Shown piece after piece: positions 36,660-48,500 of a stretch of 64,000 nt of DNA. The translations under genes and the position numbers were made by a program. The notes beneath the pieces are model-generated. The model saw only the letters and a program-made list of their open reading frames with translations, was not told the origin of the DNA and did no database searches. Position 1 is the first letter of the stretch. Every line of letters starts with the position of its first letter. This DNA is from Acanthornis magna (taxonomy: Eukaryota; Chordata; Aves; Passeriformes; Acanthizidae), in NCBI GenBank assembly GCA_036785705.1, contig JAWUZG010000070.1, positions 4,537,001 through 4,601,000 of the forward strand, written 5' to 3'.

Positions 36660-39600
36660 TAGGAGAAAAGCTGTCACCTTCTCAAGAGACTGACACACAA
36701 GGCTGCTCAAAAATGATCCACCCTCCTTTGCAAGGCCTCGACTTCCATAAGAACGAAAACCAAGAAAAATCTCACCCATTTGGGGATGGAGAAATAGGGG
36801 AGATTTTTATTTCCTATGGGTGACTCATTACTGCAAGCTCCAGCAACTGTTGGCCTTCAGGTGGCTTTTTCCCTCAAGTGTTTAAGTGGAAATAGATGTA
36901 GATAATGATGAATTTAATTACCACCTGAAGCTTTTACAGGATCAGGTCTGGAGGGAAGTAGATTTCAGTGTGTCCTCAGCTGTGGAACGAGAGACAGGTG
37001 CAGGCTAAAAAAAAAGAGCCCTGTTCTAATCACTCCTCTTCAATGCAGCTGGTTTAACGAGAGCACAGAGGTTTTTTTGGACCATGTTTGGAAAATGGGA
37101 ATTTCCATCTCTTTGTTCTTAATGTACTGTGCAGAAAGGTCACTTGTTCTGGCAGAGGCTAATATGTGACATCTGAGCAGCTCCTTAGCAGAGTAAATTG
37201 CTGTAGTTCAGTGGTATAAATAGCCCCAGCAGCACTCACCAGCCGAGGATCCGCTCAGAAACGCTTCTGATTAATTTCCTGTTACTGGGTTGGTCTTCAA
37301 ATGCCTCTGGAGAACTTCCTGGCAGTGCAGTGAAACCCCATTTGCAGAGTGGCATTTCCACAGTTTTGCCATTGATTCCCAAGCCAACACTTGATGCCTC
37401 CTATTGATGACATTCCCCCATCTCTGCCGGCAGCCTCGGCAGGGAGCCGACTCAGGAACCTTCCCCGTGCAGTGTGGACTGGTCCCATGCAGATGAGCTG
37501 TGGCTTTAATGCCTCCTGTCCTCCATCTGCTCATTTCTCCTTCTGTATTTGTCAGTCCGTGGAGTCCTCACTGTGTGCAGAAGGACTTTGTGCCCTTCTT
37601 CCTCTGGCACACAGGGCTGGGGGATAGAAATATGCTCCTCCACTTCCGAGTCTACGTGTGGGGCTCTTCACTCTTAAAGCATTTCTTGTTCCACAGCATC
37701 TGAATGACCAACAAATACTGATGAAAAAATCCCTGTTCAACTGGAGCATTTTTTTGTAATTTGGCTTTAAATACAGTTGTAGCACATGTGGCATTTACAG
37801 GCACAAGATTCATCTAGTAAAAGCAGTTACAGAAAGAGGTGTTCGAGCAGCACAACCCAAAATTGGCACAGCAAACCTTGGAGTGGGGTGTTCTTTTCTA
37901 CAAGGTTGTAACATCAGGATTATGAGCTCAATTTTTCTGACACCCACATGAGTTCTGATGAAGTGTAAGTGAACTCACTGAAGTTCCTGATGGAGAATTC
38001 CTACTGTCCTCAGGACAGGACAGTGCCAGCAAGTGATCAAGTTCTTGTGTCCATACATACAAGTGAGATTTTACTTCAAGCTAGGGAAGATGGAAGCAGC
38101 TGGAAGGCAGAGGGACAGAAAATTCTTTAAGGGCTTCTCTCTGGAGCCCCAGTGACCACCCCCAGGTAGGTCAGTGGAGGTGGGCCAGAGGCAGGACCCT
38201 GAGTCAGTGCAGGTTTAGGTGCAGTCCTTGCCACCCCTCTGCTTCCTGGCTGTTAGATCAGCATCAGTGCCCTAGAAAAGCAAGTGGCAGAGACATGGGT
38301 AAGAGGGCAAAAAGGAAAAGACAGCATTTTATGGCAGATTTTGGGCCGCACAGTGATGGTGTGGGGATGGAAAAGCTTTCACATCCCAACCTGCCTGTAC
38401 TCAATCTGTTTGCAACAAGATACTCAGTCCCTGTGTGAAGCAGAGAGAAAAGGGATGGGTTTGTTTTTTTATTACACACTCATGTAGATTTTGAAGGAGG
38501 AAACCAAGCAAGCCAAAATTAAATATAATTTTCTCTTTTTCCCCATAGACTCAGTCTGGATGGATTCCAAACCACATTTCAGAGGGGTGAGAAAGGCCCA
38601 ACATCTGCTTCTGGTGTAACTGTTTGTATCTTCACTCTAAGAAAATTAGGTTTGAAATAATCTCAAATTGTCTGACACCTGTATCCTATTAGAAGTGACA
38701 CATGGAAACACCTTCAGCGTACTGAATTTAGCACCATGTCAACAGTTTAAAGTGAACAGGAAAAAAATGGTAAAACTCATTGCTTCCCAGTTTCTGCTGG
38801 AGCAGATCTTGTGTCATTGCACAGGATCCTACTGCAAGCCGGATCCATAAAGGTAATGGGGTTTGAAGCAGTAATTATAATAAGGTTTGTGTCCCTGGCT
38901 ATACTGGAATTAAATTCAGCCATGCCCCTCAAGGTGACTGGAGGATTTTGAGCTCAGTGCAGGCACACCTGGGGGCTGTGCCAGCCAGCACGTAGGACAC
39001 GGACACACAGCAATTGCAGGGACAGTTTTTCCCTGAAATTCAGCTATGAGGCTCAAGTTTGGCAATTTGCAGCTTATGGGACTAGCAAACAGGGATTGAT
39101 TTTTAACTCTCTTCCCAAGCCTATGTAACCTCCTACTTGCAAACTCCTTGCTTTTAGGAACAGATCTGGTGACCTTTTCCCAGATAACACACTAACAGTA
39201 AGATCCAAGTTATTCTGAGAAGGACATTTGTTAAAATTCATAAAACTTTATGACTGCTATAAAATTTATACTACCTAAAAATACACTATCCATTACAAAG
39301 ACAAATGTCTTCCCATTCATTTTTAAACATGTTCCTTTGAGAACTCTGAATCAATTTGTATTGAGAGATTGTTTTTTCACATTAGTCTGAGAGTAAAGGA
39401 AGCTGTTTATTTTTAAATATTATTGTTTTACAGCAAATCTGCATCTTCAAGGAGCAATATCTAGAGTCAAGAACACAAGACACAGTAAATTTTAACATGA
39501 ATTATGGCATGCTAAAAAAGATATGTTAAAAATAGAAAAATGGCAATAATGGGAAGACAGACCAGGAACATTAACCATTTTCTAGACAGAAGCATGCATG

Positions 39601-39950
39601 CAAGACCCTGTAACAAGAAAGGGTGTCAAGAAAAATTTAGGCTTTTTTTAGCCACAGGACAAGCCAAATGCACTTCCTGAATGGTGTGGCACTAGTGACA
39701 CTAAACAAAGGATAATATGTGGTATTTTACATGCACCCATAGCTGAAAAATATCAGGGAGAACCTGGAATACAATGAAACCTGTTTGAAGTGAAATTTAT
39801 TCTAAGAGCACTTTACAGAAATTTCAAGCCTACCTAGATTTGTTATTAATAGAGTCAAGTCACTTCTAATTTATTGGTTTAACATGACATACACTGCTAA
39901 GGTCAAAGTCTCCTAAAATGCTTTAAGATCTATTATTGACCATTTTCTTA
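36660..39950. other. Probable intron or intergenic sequence
   Basis: Apart from the possible TATA box, a minus-strand stretch at 37,240-37,400 is open in all three frames because it is less AT-rich and stop-poor. It ends at a GTGAGT donor but has no adequate acceptor. Confidence 0.4.
37215..37223 (+). promoter_or_regulatory. Possible TATA box
   Basis: TATAAATAG matches the TATA-box consensus fully. About 30 bp downstream lies a short stretch unusually rich in CpG for this window (CCGAGG, ATCCGCTC, AACGCTT between 37,242 and 37,264), where a start site would fall. No convincing downstream ORF or exon is seen on the plus strand. AT-rich DNA gives such matches by chance. Confidence 0.2.
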
Positions 39951-39951
39951 C

Positions 39952-40065
39952 CTCATACATGAAAACTGCCTTATAACTTCCATCATGGATGGCCCCAACG
40001 CACGGAAATGTAACAATCAACACTTTCTGATTTATGTAAATGTTATTCAGTTCATCTTCATTGGC
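39952..40065 (-). CDS. Candidate internal coding exon A, unidentified minus-strand gene
   Basis: On the minus strand a pyrimidine-rich acceptor (CTTTTATTTTTCCAG) is followed by 114 bp and then a consensus donor (GAG|GTAAGAA). Only one of the three frames is open. It runs 38 codons, begins and ends on codon boundaries (phase 0-0) and contains NEDELNNIYINQ near its start and VTFPCVGAIHDGSYK nearer its end. The alternation of polar and hydrophobic residues suggests beta strands, as in an extracellular or beta-sandwich domain, but that is inference. I do not recognise the family, and no domain motif is decisive. The exon has no methionine start, so it would be internal. The flanking kilobases look intronic. 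A 38-codon open frame alone is not rare by chance. The combination with both splice sites is what raises it above background. Confidence 0.42.
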
Positions 40066-41702
40066 CTGGAAAAATAAAAGGGCTGTTCACTTTATACTTT
40101 CAGTGGAAAATGTTTATGACAATATGATTATGGAGAAAAATGCAAGTAGACCAAAGTATAATACTATATAAATGGACATTTTCCATGTTATTGATCTGGA
40201 TTTTTTTTCTAATTGGCTTTCTGAAAGTCTCAAATTAAAGCAACCAATCCTATCCACTAACTCAGTAAACTCGTGGTGCTGCTCAGAGCAATGAGAGTTT
40301 GAATTCCAATTGAGTTGGAATTTCAAGACTGGTTCCCAGAGCTCATTTGGAGAATAAGCATGTCTGAGTAGGGCTGTGCTCTGCCAGCCAAGCTCGTGCT
40401 TAGTTTTCACAGAATACATTCAGTGTGTATTTGTCTGGCAGTTTCTCAGCCATTTTGAGCAACTTGACCACAACGTGTTACCACCAGCAGAGATTTTTCT
40501 CCACTGAACACGCAAATCCAACTTTTTTTCTGAGAAACTGTGGTTTTGTTGCTTTCAGACACAATTTAAGGGCGGATCACTCATATGCTGACAATATGAC
40601 CAAATATTGACGTTGGTGTTATTTGGATAGCAGTCCTATAACATACTGCATCTATCAAACAATTACCTTGTCACTAGCTCTTTAAAGTCAAGAAATATGG
40701 ATGTGCACAAGGCAGCCTTGTTCATCCATGTCATTCCCTCACACCAGTAACTTGCAGCTGGAAACCAACAACCTAATTTGTACCTTGTTGGGCCACAAGA
40801 CGTTCTGAGAATTCATCGTGCACAGGAATTCTAGACTTCTGAAAGTATTTTTTGGCTGATTCTCTGGGCTTCCGGTAGTTTTTATTGCACTCTAACCCAG
40901 GGATTCCATCTCTTAACCTATAATGCTGAAGTTATTCTGAATTTGGTTATTGGTTTCTGCTGAAACAGGACTGAACTTCAGCCCGCATTTTTCCTGACCT
41001 AGAATGGCTGATTTTTTACTATGGTTATATACAAAATCTTCATCATTCTCACCACAATGAAATAATTAAAGGGATGAGAAAGAGAAATCCACTGACTATA
41101 TAAAACTTACTCCTTCACTTCTGTCCTTTCCTTTTTAAAATGACAACTGTTTGGAACAAGGATCCTGCTCCACAGTAACCTAAAGCAGTCAACGTTAACT
41201 TGTCATTTTAGTAGGAACAGCCAAAATATTAGGAACCACATAATGTCATTTGTTCTATTATGGTGTGTTTGGATAGCAACTATAAAGTTGCCATTTTTCA
41301 CAGTTTTGCAGGATTTATGAAGAAAACCCCCACAATTTCACTGCTTTCATTACCACACTGTTTTTCTAGTGACTTGCCCAGATTTTGATAAAGGTAAAAT
41401 AACACCCCCTTAAGTCTGCCATCTTATTTTTCCAAAAGCGCAAAGGAATACAGACAGAGGGCTCTGTCAGCCCTAATAACACCAGGGGTTTCAAAATTTG
41501 CAGTGGTTTCACTAAACTGAATTTAGACACGCTCTCAAACACAAGCAGTTACAAACTGCTCCAGAGCCATCCCTGTCTGCAGCAGCCTTTTGGAGTGTGC
41601 CTGGAGATAAGAGATGGACATTTTTACTGCCTTGGCCAAGTGCTGCTGGTACAGTGCTCAAGGTCATTGCCAAGCCCACCTCTGCACGTGCTGGGTGATG
41701 AA

Positions 41703-41722
41703 CGGCCGCGCTCGGCCGCGCT
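41703..41722 (+). repeat. CpG-dense tandem 10-mer
   Basis: CGGCCGCGCT is present twice in tandem, giving a burst of CpG and two CGGCCG sites in otherwise CpG-poor sequence. Confidence 0.95.
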
Positions 41723-42660
41723 GATGGGCCCATCCTTCTCGCAGGCAGTGACCAATGCTGAGCAGCTGGCTGCAGGGCTGGGTGATCTTCCCACTGCTCA
41801 GGGAAACAAAAGGGAAAGAAAAAGGAAAAAGCCCACTATTAGAAAAGATTTATCGGCAAACGTAGCACAGCCATGCTTGACCTCCATATCTTCTTGTTTC
41901 CCAAAGGCAGCACATGTAAGGTATTTCCTGTCTTTCATGTTACTGGCTGGAATGCATCATGAAGTCCAAATTTGCAACCTGCTGTCTGTTTTAGTCATTA
42001 GGCATGACTTTTTTTGTCTCTTCATATGAACTGCGGCCAGCCGTTCACTGTTGTAATAATGCACAATTTCTTCAGTATTCCCCCTTCTCCTGGACAAATA
42101 AACAAAAAACCCAGCCAGGCTAAAAGCTGAAATTCAGTCATCAGCTGAGGCTGCTGTGCCTTACCTTATTCCCATATCAGCACATCACACCCTGCTCTAG
42201 TTCACCAAAACATCAGTCACAGGAGTTTCCACCTGTTATTCGGGGGGGGCCCAAAATTCAAAGGTTAATGAACAACAATTAAAAGTAGCTACTAGACTCA
42301 AATGAGCTTATCTGACAACATGTAAGATGGAGTTTACTGGCTGCAGCTTGGTTCTACAGTCACTCATCTGTCAATAACATCCAAGCATTGTGAGCTATAT
42401 ATTATTTTTTAAAATTATATCTACTCAGCAGTGACATACCACAGGCTATTAAACTACTGTACGATCTTTGCCAGCTGCTGTTTCTTGGAATACTGTTCCC
42501 AAAACAGTTACTCAGTATTTCAACCTCTAACCATCTTCAAAATCAACTGAAGACAATTTATAAGAACATTAAAATATATGTAGCCTGTAAAATGCAGATC
42601 TGGTTATGTTTTGATGGCCACAAGTGGTATGCGAGTACTGATTTTGCCTTTGCTCCACTG

Positions 42661-42664
<4 letters not shown>

Positions 42665-42710
<46 letters not shown>
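42665..42710. repeat. (TA)23 microsatellite
   Basis: An uninterrupted run of 23 TA units, the longest pure microsatellite in the window. The length suggests it is polymorphic and able to extrude a cruciform. Confidence 0.98.
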
Positions 42711-42715
<5 letters not shown>

Positions 42716-43483
42716 AGTGTGTTCAAAATGAAAGAAACTCCTGAAAGAGTCCTTGACTGTATTTATAACAAGCCTCCTGCAGGAGAGAAAAGAAGAACTA
42801 AAAGAGGTGCACATGACAAATGATACCTGATTTGAAAACTGGATGAGAGGGATCTCACCCTGACAGAAAGTGACCTATAGGGCTGCTCTGCCACTCCAAT
42901 AATAAAAGTTTATTCCATGAGGAGCAAAATCAGTAGAATTTGATTTCCTGCTTATTTTTGTCCCCTAAGTCTCCTTGCAGTGCCATAAGCCACCTGCTCT
43001 TCATGGGAATGTGTGGATAGCTGCAGTGGCCAGTGTGGAGCTGAAGCCATGGGCTGGCCCAGCAGCTCCTGTCAAACCCACGAGGTAACGGATGGGCTCT
43101 GCTGCTGTGTCAGTGTGGGCAGCAACAGGAATCCTTTCCTTCTATCCAGCTGCCAACGCTCCTAGACATGACAGGCAATGAAGGTGATTAAATCCCATCT
43201 CAGCTGAAATTGCTGAGCCCTTGCCAAGGTTATGAAGGGGAGACTGCTCAGCACACTGAGGTCAGACCACTGGTAGGTTATGAGCAGCCCATTTGTCTCA
43301 TCCAGCACAAATACCCAAACTCTCATAATGAGAAGTAAAACAGCCTTTGACCATGTTTCACAAACAGTTCAGCAGCTACTTTTTAAATTATAACACAATT
43401 TGAAAATTTTTTTTTGGATAATAATTCCACAGCATTCATTGCAAGCAAGTTGGAAAGACCTAAAGGTCAACTCATCAGCTTAC

Positions 43484-43521
43484 CTGCAAAGGCAATCATG
43501 TTATTTATCCATGTCCCTCCT
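43484..43521 (-). CDS. Candidate short coding exon D, unidentified minus-strand gene
   Basis: Minus-strand acceptor GGGTTTTCACTCAG and donor TTTGCAG|GTAAGC bound a 38-bp segment with one open frame (phase 2 in, phase 1 out), reading GGTWINNMIAFA. The incoming phase fits the exon at 45,466-45,546. The outgoing phase does not fit the exon at 39,952-40,065, so at least one further exon would have to lie between 40.1 and 43.5 kb, and I found no convincing one. The sequence CTTTGCAG|GTAAG is also simply a combined acceptor/donor look-alike. Treat as possible, not established. Confidence 0.2.
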
Positions 43522-45465
43522 CTGAGTGAAAACCCGGGAATAGGCTTTGCTGTTTTCAATGGTTTGGGATTTCAAGACAGAAAACTGATAGATTATATGC
43601 CAGTTTTCTCCTTGTTCAGTTCAAAATGTTGGTCTGAAGGGAGGGAAAACACTGAATTCAGTTCTTCTACAACAGCAGTTTCACTCTTTCCCTTTTAGGA
43701 AAAGTTGCAGGATCCCAGACATGAGTCACATCTTTGGAAGAAAAGGATGGAATATTACAAATATTTTTGTCCAGGGGCTTCACCAAGAGGTAGGAGACTT
43801 TAATGGAAAGTGTCTGGCCATGCTGTGCATCTCCCAGGCTCACTATTTCCAGCCTTTGCCTGACCATACCCATTTACTTTGGATGCTGTGAGCTCTGGTG
43901 GAGTAGGGATGCTCAGACAATTTCTACCTTTGTGTTCCCAGATGCAGACAACACTGCAGTTCAGACCCTCAGCTCTAGATCGTGGGCTGATAGCCTAAAT
44001 AATTAAGTTGGGAATTACTCTCCTTACAGCTTGATTAACTGACTCCCATTACCTGTTTTAGTTCTGGATTTTCTCATTAGTTTTAAACAGATCCTAAAAA
44101 CATAATTTTGGGGAAGATTTCATAGTGACAATTACAAACATCTTTCAAGCAAGAAGATCCTTGCTAGGAGGCATTTTCCTTTAGTTCAGTCCATTAAATA
44201 AGTCTGAAAGCAGCCAGCAGAAGAGTAAGATCTACCTGACTGACTGCCAAAGCAGGCTATCTTATTAGCAGAAATTATTTGCCAGCTTAACAGTTCATGG
44301 AAACTCGTGTTCCCACCAGTCACGGGAGTTCGTTACACAGCTTTGTGTGTAGTTAATGAAATCCAAAGCACCCCCAGATCTTTAGACTATATGACAAACC
44401 CTTGTCATAGAAAGAGATGTAACTACAAACTTAGGTATTTGGACAGAACTTGGAGCCAAAGTAATGCCTATCTTCCATAAACTGCATAACTCATATGAAT
44501 TACTCAGTGCCCACAGACTATGGCCAATTTGATAAATGAAAAAGTACTCCTTGTTTTCATCACTGAGAGAAATACAACTGGGGTGAGGGGCAAACCAGCC
44601 TGGCACATGAAAAATCACTGTTAGGAAAAGCACTCCTGGTCTGACTGCAGCTCCCATGGGATTCAGAAACTGCCTGTAACCATGAGATTGGCACTGCTTA
44701 AATTCACAGCTTTCCAGAAGGATGAAGCTCGCTCCCTATTTATCTTTGCCACCATCTAAAGAATTAAGAGAGTGGCTGGTGATGAAGGGCACATCAATCA
44801 TGTTTATTGTGACAACCATGACTGTTATAAAACAGATACTCTTACAGCACATGCTAACCTCCCCCATGCTTTTTCTTTCTTTATTAAAAACTTGTTGAAT
44901 GTTCAGCTCAGATCCCCTGGGACACATGACTAGGAAAGTGCTGATAGCAGGAATAAATCCATTTCAGGTACATGCAATAGGAGTTGCCATAACACACTAT
45001 TTGCAGGTATGGGTCTAGGTATACTGCTGTCCTCACAGCTGAACTCATGCAGTTATTTCTTATGGAATGGCTTTGAACAGGCTTCAGGAACAACCAGCTG
45101 TGTAGAAAAACAGCTAACAGAAAGATCTATCTTTGATTTAGTTCAATCTTCGGTTCATCTGAATCTTTTTCCTTTATGGTGGAATGGCTGAGCACAGGGA
45201 GCAATTAGGAAATTTCTGAACCAAGGTCAGCTCAAGCACAGTCAATATGAAATTACTGTCAAAGCTAATATTGAAAGTTTTCAAATGGGCTAAGGAAAGA
45301 ACACAGCAGAAATGCCTGTAGGCTGAAAAACTTGGGAAGGCTTTGAACTAGGGAGCATGAACTGAAATACAAACTCTTGTCCTGAAAACAACTTCTTCCT
45401 TGACGCTCTGAGGAGTTAACATTTGTTCAAGCAGACATGGAAGAATGACTGCAGCTGCCCCTTAC

Positions 45466-45546
45466 CTTCCCTGCACAAAAATGCAGCCTGGCTTGATCTG
45501 CTTCCTATCCTCAAAAGTTGTGTTGGGAAACAACAGGACAATCTTG
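45466..45546 (-). CDS. Candidate internal coding exon C, unidentified minus-strand gene
   Basis: Minus-strand acceptor TTTTCATTTGCATTTTGTAG precedes an 81-bp segment ending in a strong donor (GAAG|GTAAGG). The preferred frame takes two bases from the previous exon (phase 2-2) and includes KIVLLFPNTTFEDRK followed by a short stretch ending CIFVQG. The NTT triplet is an N-glycosylation sequon, which would fit a secreted or membrane protein. A second frame is also open, so the reading is not forced. Phase matches the candidate exons at 50,304-50,342 (upstream) and 43,484-43,521 (downstream). The product is not recognised. It could be a non-coding exon or a chance pseudo-exon. Confidence 0.36.
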
Positions 45547-48500
45547 CTACAAAATGCAAATGAAAATACAGTTTTCAGATTAATTTCTTACAAAATAAAA
45601 AAAGGCTTCATGAAGCAAGGACTCACCAGCAAACGTTTCAGATGTACCTTGCCAGTGAGGAAACTGGAGAGGACTGAGTTTGACAGACCACTGGGAAGAA
45701 ATGAAGTTTCTAGGCAAGACAACCAAAGAAAAATGAGTCTCTAGACATTAAACCCAAGTTATTCTCCCCTGTGCAGAGACAGAGAATCAGAGGCCTAAAG
45801 TAAATATTTGAGTCATCTGATCCACATGCTATAGCCACAACTCATTAGGTGTCTGCTAATTACAGCTTTGAAAGATGCCATGGAGTGACACAAGGCAGCC
45901 CTAGATGTATTTAGTTAGTTTTACAATTGAGGAGTGTAAGAAACCCTTGGGTTCTTTCCTACAGTCAACAGCTTCAACAAAGAGCCTCTCCGTTAATTGC
46001 AACCACATCTTGTCTATTTTTATGTATGAGAAACACTACAATCCTTATAAAAAACATAAAACCAGCCATTGCCATTTAGGGATGCTATTAATCAAGGCAT
46101 TCTCGAGTGCTTCCCCTTCTCAGCTCCCTTGCCTAGCTCTCAGCCTCTTGGTTTTCAACTAAAAGCAGTGTGCCCATGTGCAGCCCTTGCAGAAAGCCCA
46201 GGATTTTGATTTCAGTGCAGGAAACACTCAGCTGTGATCCCTCTTGCAAAGGGGAGACCCTCAAGTGTCTGCAGGCATTCTCAGCAATGTTAATGACAAA
46301 AAGAATCAATCTGCCAAAAAGGGTTGAAAATACCTGCTTCGTTCTAAAAGTACCTTTCATATTGTTGCTTCCCTCCTCCACTGTAAAATAAGTGCAACAA
46401 GCAGAAGAGAAGCGGAATTCCTTTTGCACTACCCCAAAGAGGTTATTCCTGGCATCCTGGAATACTCAGACTCAAGATCAAGAAAATCTTTCCAAGGGTT
46501 AAGGTTAAGGATAAGCAATTGCCTAATGAAGCTGAAGGGTTGTCATTATGTAAGGACAATTTAGACAAGCCTCTGTTAGGAATATTATTGTAAAGGTTCC
46601 TCTTTGGGGCAGGAGCATGGATTAAACAATATCCTAAAATCCTTTCTGGATGCCTAACTCCACAACTCAGCAGCCTGCCCTCCCAAGCTACCACCCTGTA
46701 TTTTAACAGTCTTCTGTATGGTTTTTAAACTCCTTTACAATTCTCCCAGGAACTCTGCACTGACAAACTCGCAACTCCTGAATAAGATTGAAAACTCAGT
46801 TATTTAGTAATAACAAAAGAAAAAAGAAAAAAGAAAAAAGAAGAAAAAACAAAAACCCCAAATGGGATTGTTATCTCATCGAGAAGTAAAAAATGAGGCA
46901 GAAAACACACATGATAAAAGAAGATACCAGAGCCACAGCAGTATAAATTACGAGTTACAAGAGCCATATAAATCCTGTTAGCAGGCTGGCAGAAACCTGA
47001 CATTTCCAATTCTCCATAAAGCTATTATACACATCTACTGAACTACAATATTAAGACTAGTTCTGCCAGTTTGAGTCATGGCCAATTCAGGCAAGTTGCA
47101 AAGCTGACCTCTTTTTGAGTCCATGTTAGACACCTTCACTCCACAGCAGCTAATTTAGTGCTGCAAGAGATAAGCTTTGAAGCATTACTCTGAAACATTT
47201 TTCAAGGTGTCTAGGAAACAGTTAAGTGTTGGAGGATAACTTTGGATTGCCTTAACTTCTTTTTTTTTCCCCTCCTGACAAATTTAAATAGGAACTGTTC
47301 AGCTCAGATTCACTGCTTCAGGCTCCTAGTTTGAGATGTGCTTCTGAGCCTTGTCATCAGCAGCCCACAGCCAGGTCACCAGTTATCAGAAACACAGAGA
47401 AGAGAGCCAAAAGGGACCCTGGGTAGTCCTTTCCCCTGCCCAAAAGATCCAGCACACAGGAAGAGGATGGCTGAGTAGGGCAAGCCAGCAATAGCATGGT
47501 TCATCCATGTGGTTTTATGGGGCAGTTAACTTTTATTACCTGGTAATTACTGAGTAAGGCTTCAGACAAGCTGACTCTACAGCCCACATGGCAGCAGGCT
47601 TGTGTGGGCAGGCAGCTCACAAAAATCATGTTGCAAGACTGATGTTTCAGAGGGGAAAGTCAGTCCATTAAGAAAGCCAAGTTCAAGAAGACAGTTCAGC
47701 CATATTTCAGTAGCACGAGTAGAGAATATAAACACCAAGTTTTAAGTTAAAAGAAAAAAAAAGAAAAACAGAAAAGGAAAAGCAGCCAGAGAATAGGAAG
47801 AAGTTACAAGGTACCAGAACAAAAAGTATGAAATATATTAAGAACAAAAAAAGGGCTGGAGCACAGGGATCAGAAGACAAAAATGTGTCTGTGAACAGAA
47901 AGACAAAGAGCTCTGAAGTTGAAGTGGGCAGGCTGAGCTCCATGCTGCAGAGCAGACACTTGTTTATGGCATCACCCCTGAAGTGGCTACAAGGAGGAGT
48001 GAAGAAGAGGGAAGAGAAGGCCTTAAGAGAGGTAAAAAGAGTAAGCACTGTACATGCTCATTTTTCAGAGGAGAAGCACCACAATCCAGGGGCACAATGA
48101 CTGCTGCTTTAAAGCAGTGGGTATCATTAGCAAAGAAGTCACTTGTTATTTCTTCTTTCTTTACTGTCCCCTACTGTGGTACTATTTCTTCACACAGCCA
48201 GTACGTGTGAGCAGAACACATTAGTACTTGTAACATCAGTGCATTTTTCTCTGTAGAGGCATTGAATGTTTGTGAAATGAACACTCTGGTGAATCTCAGA
48301 CTGTTTTCTGTGAGCTAATGCCAGTTAAAAAGTTTTGACCCTCTATACCTGTTTTAAACGTTATTTAAATCTTAAACCCAAAAAGATATCAAACAATCCT
48401 AAAACATATGATAAACATATGTCAAAGTCATATAATTTCCAATCTCTTCTGTTCATTCTTTGCAATAAAAAGCAAAAATTACAGTTGACTTACTGTGCAC

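Larger units (their letters stand above)
40066..45465. other. Probable introns of the minus-strand gene
   Basis: Unique sequence with the TA microsatellite and a G8 run at 42,242. A minus-strand GTAAGG donor near 42,163 follows a segment with stops in all three frames, so it is not a coding exon. Confidence 0.35.

Noticed and set aside
37240..37400. Longer minus-strand exon ending at a GTGAGT donor
   Set aside because: All three frames are open, so the coding signal is uninformative, and the only in-phase acceptor lacks a pyrimidine tract.
41595..42029. 144-codon plus-strand open frame
   Set aside because: Its basic stretch comes from a simple purine-rich tract and its ends show no gene context; only the CpG cluster inside is reported.
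42165..42235. Minus-strand exon before a GTAAGG donor
   Set aside because: Stops in all three frames for every plausible acceptor.
46342..46388. 47-bp minus-strand exon (acceptor CACTTATTTTACAG, frame EEGSNNMKGTF…)
   Set aside because: Donor is weak (GTATTT) and the phase does not fit either neighbouring candidate exon.
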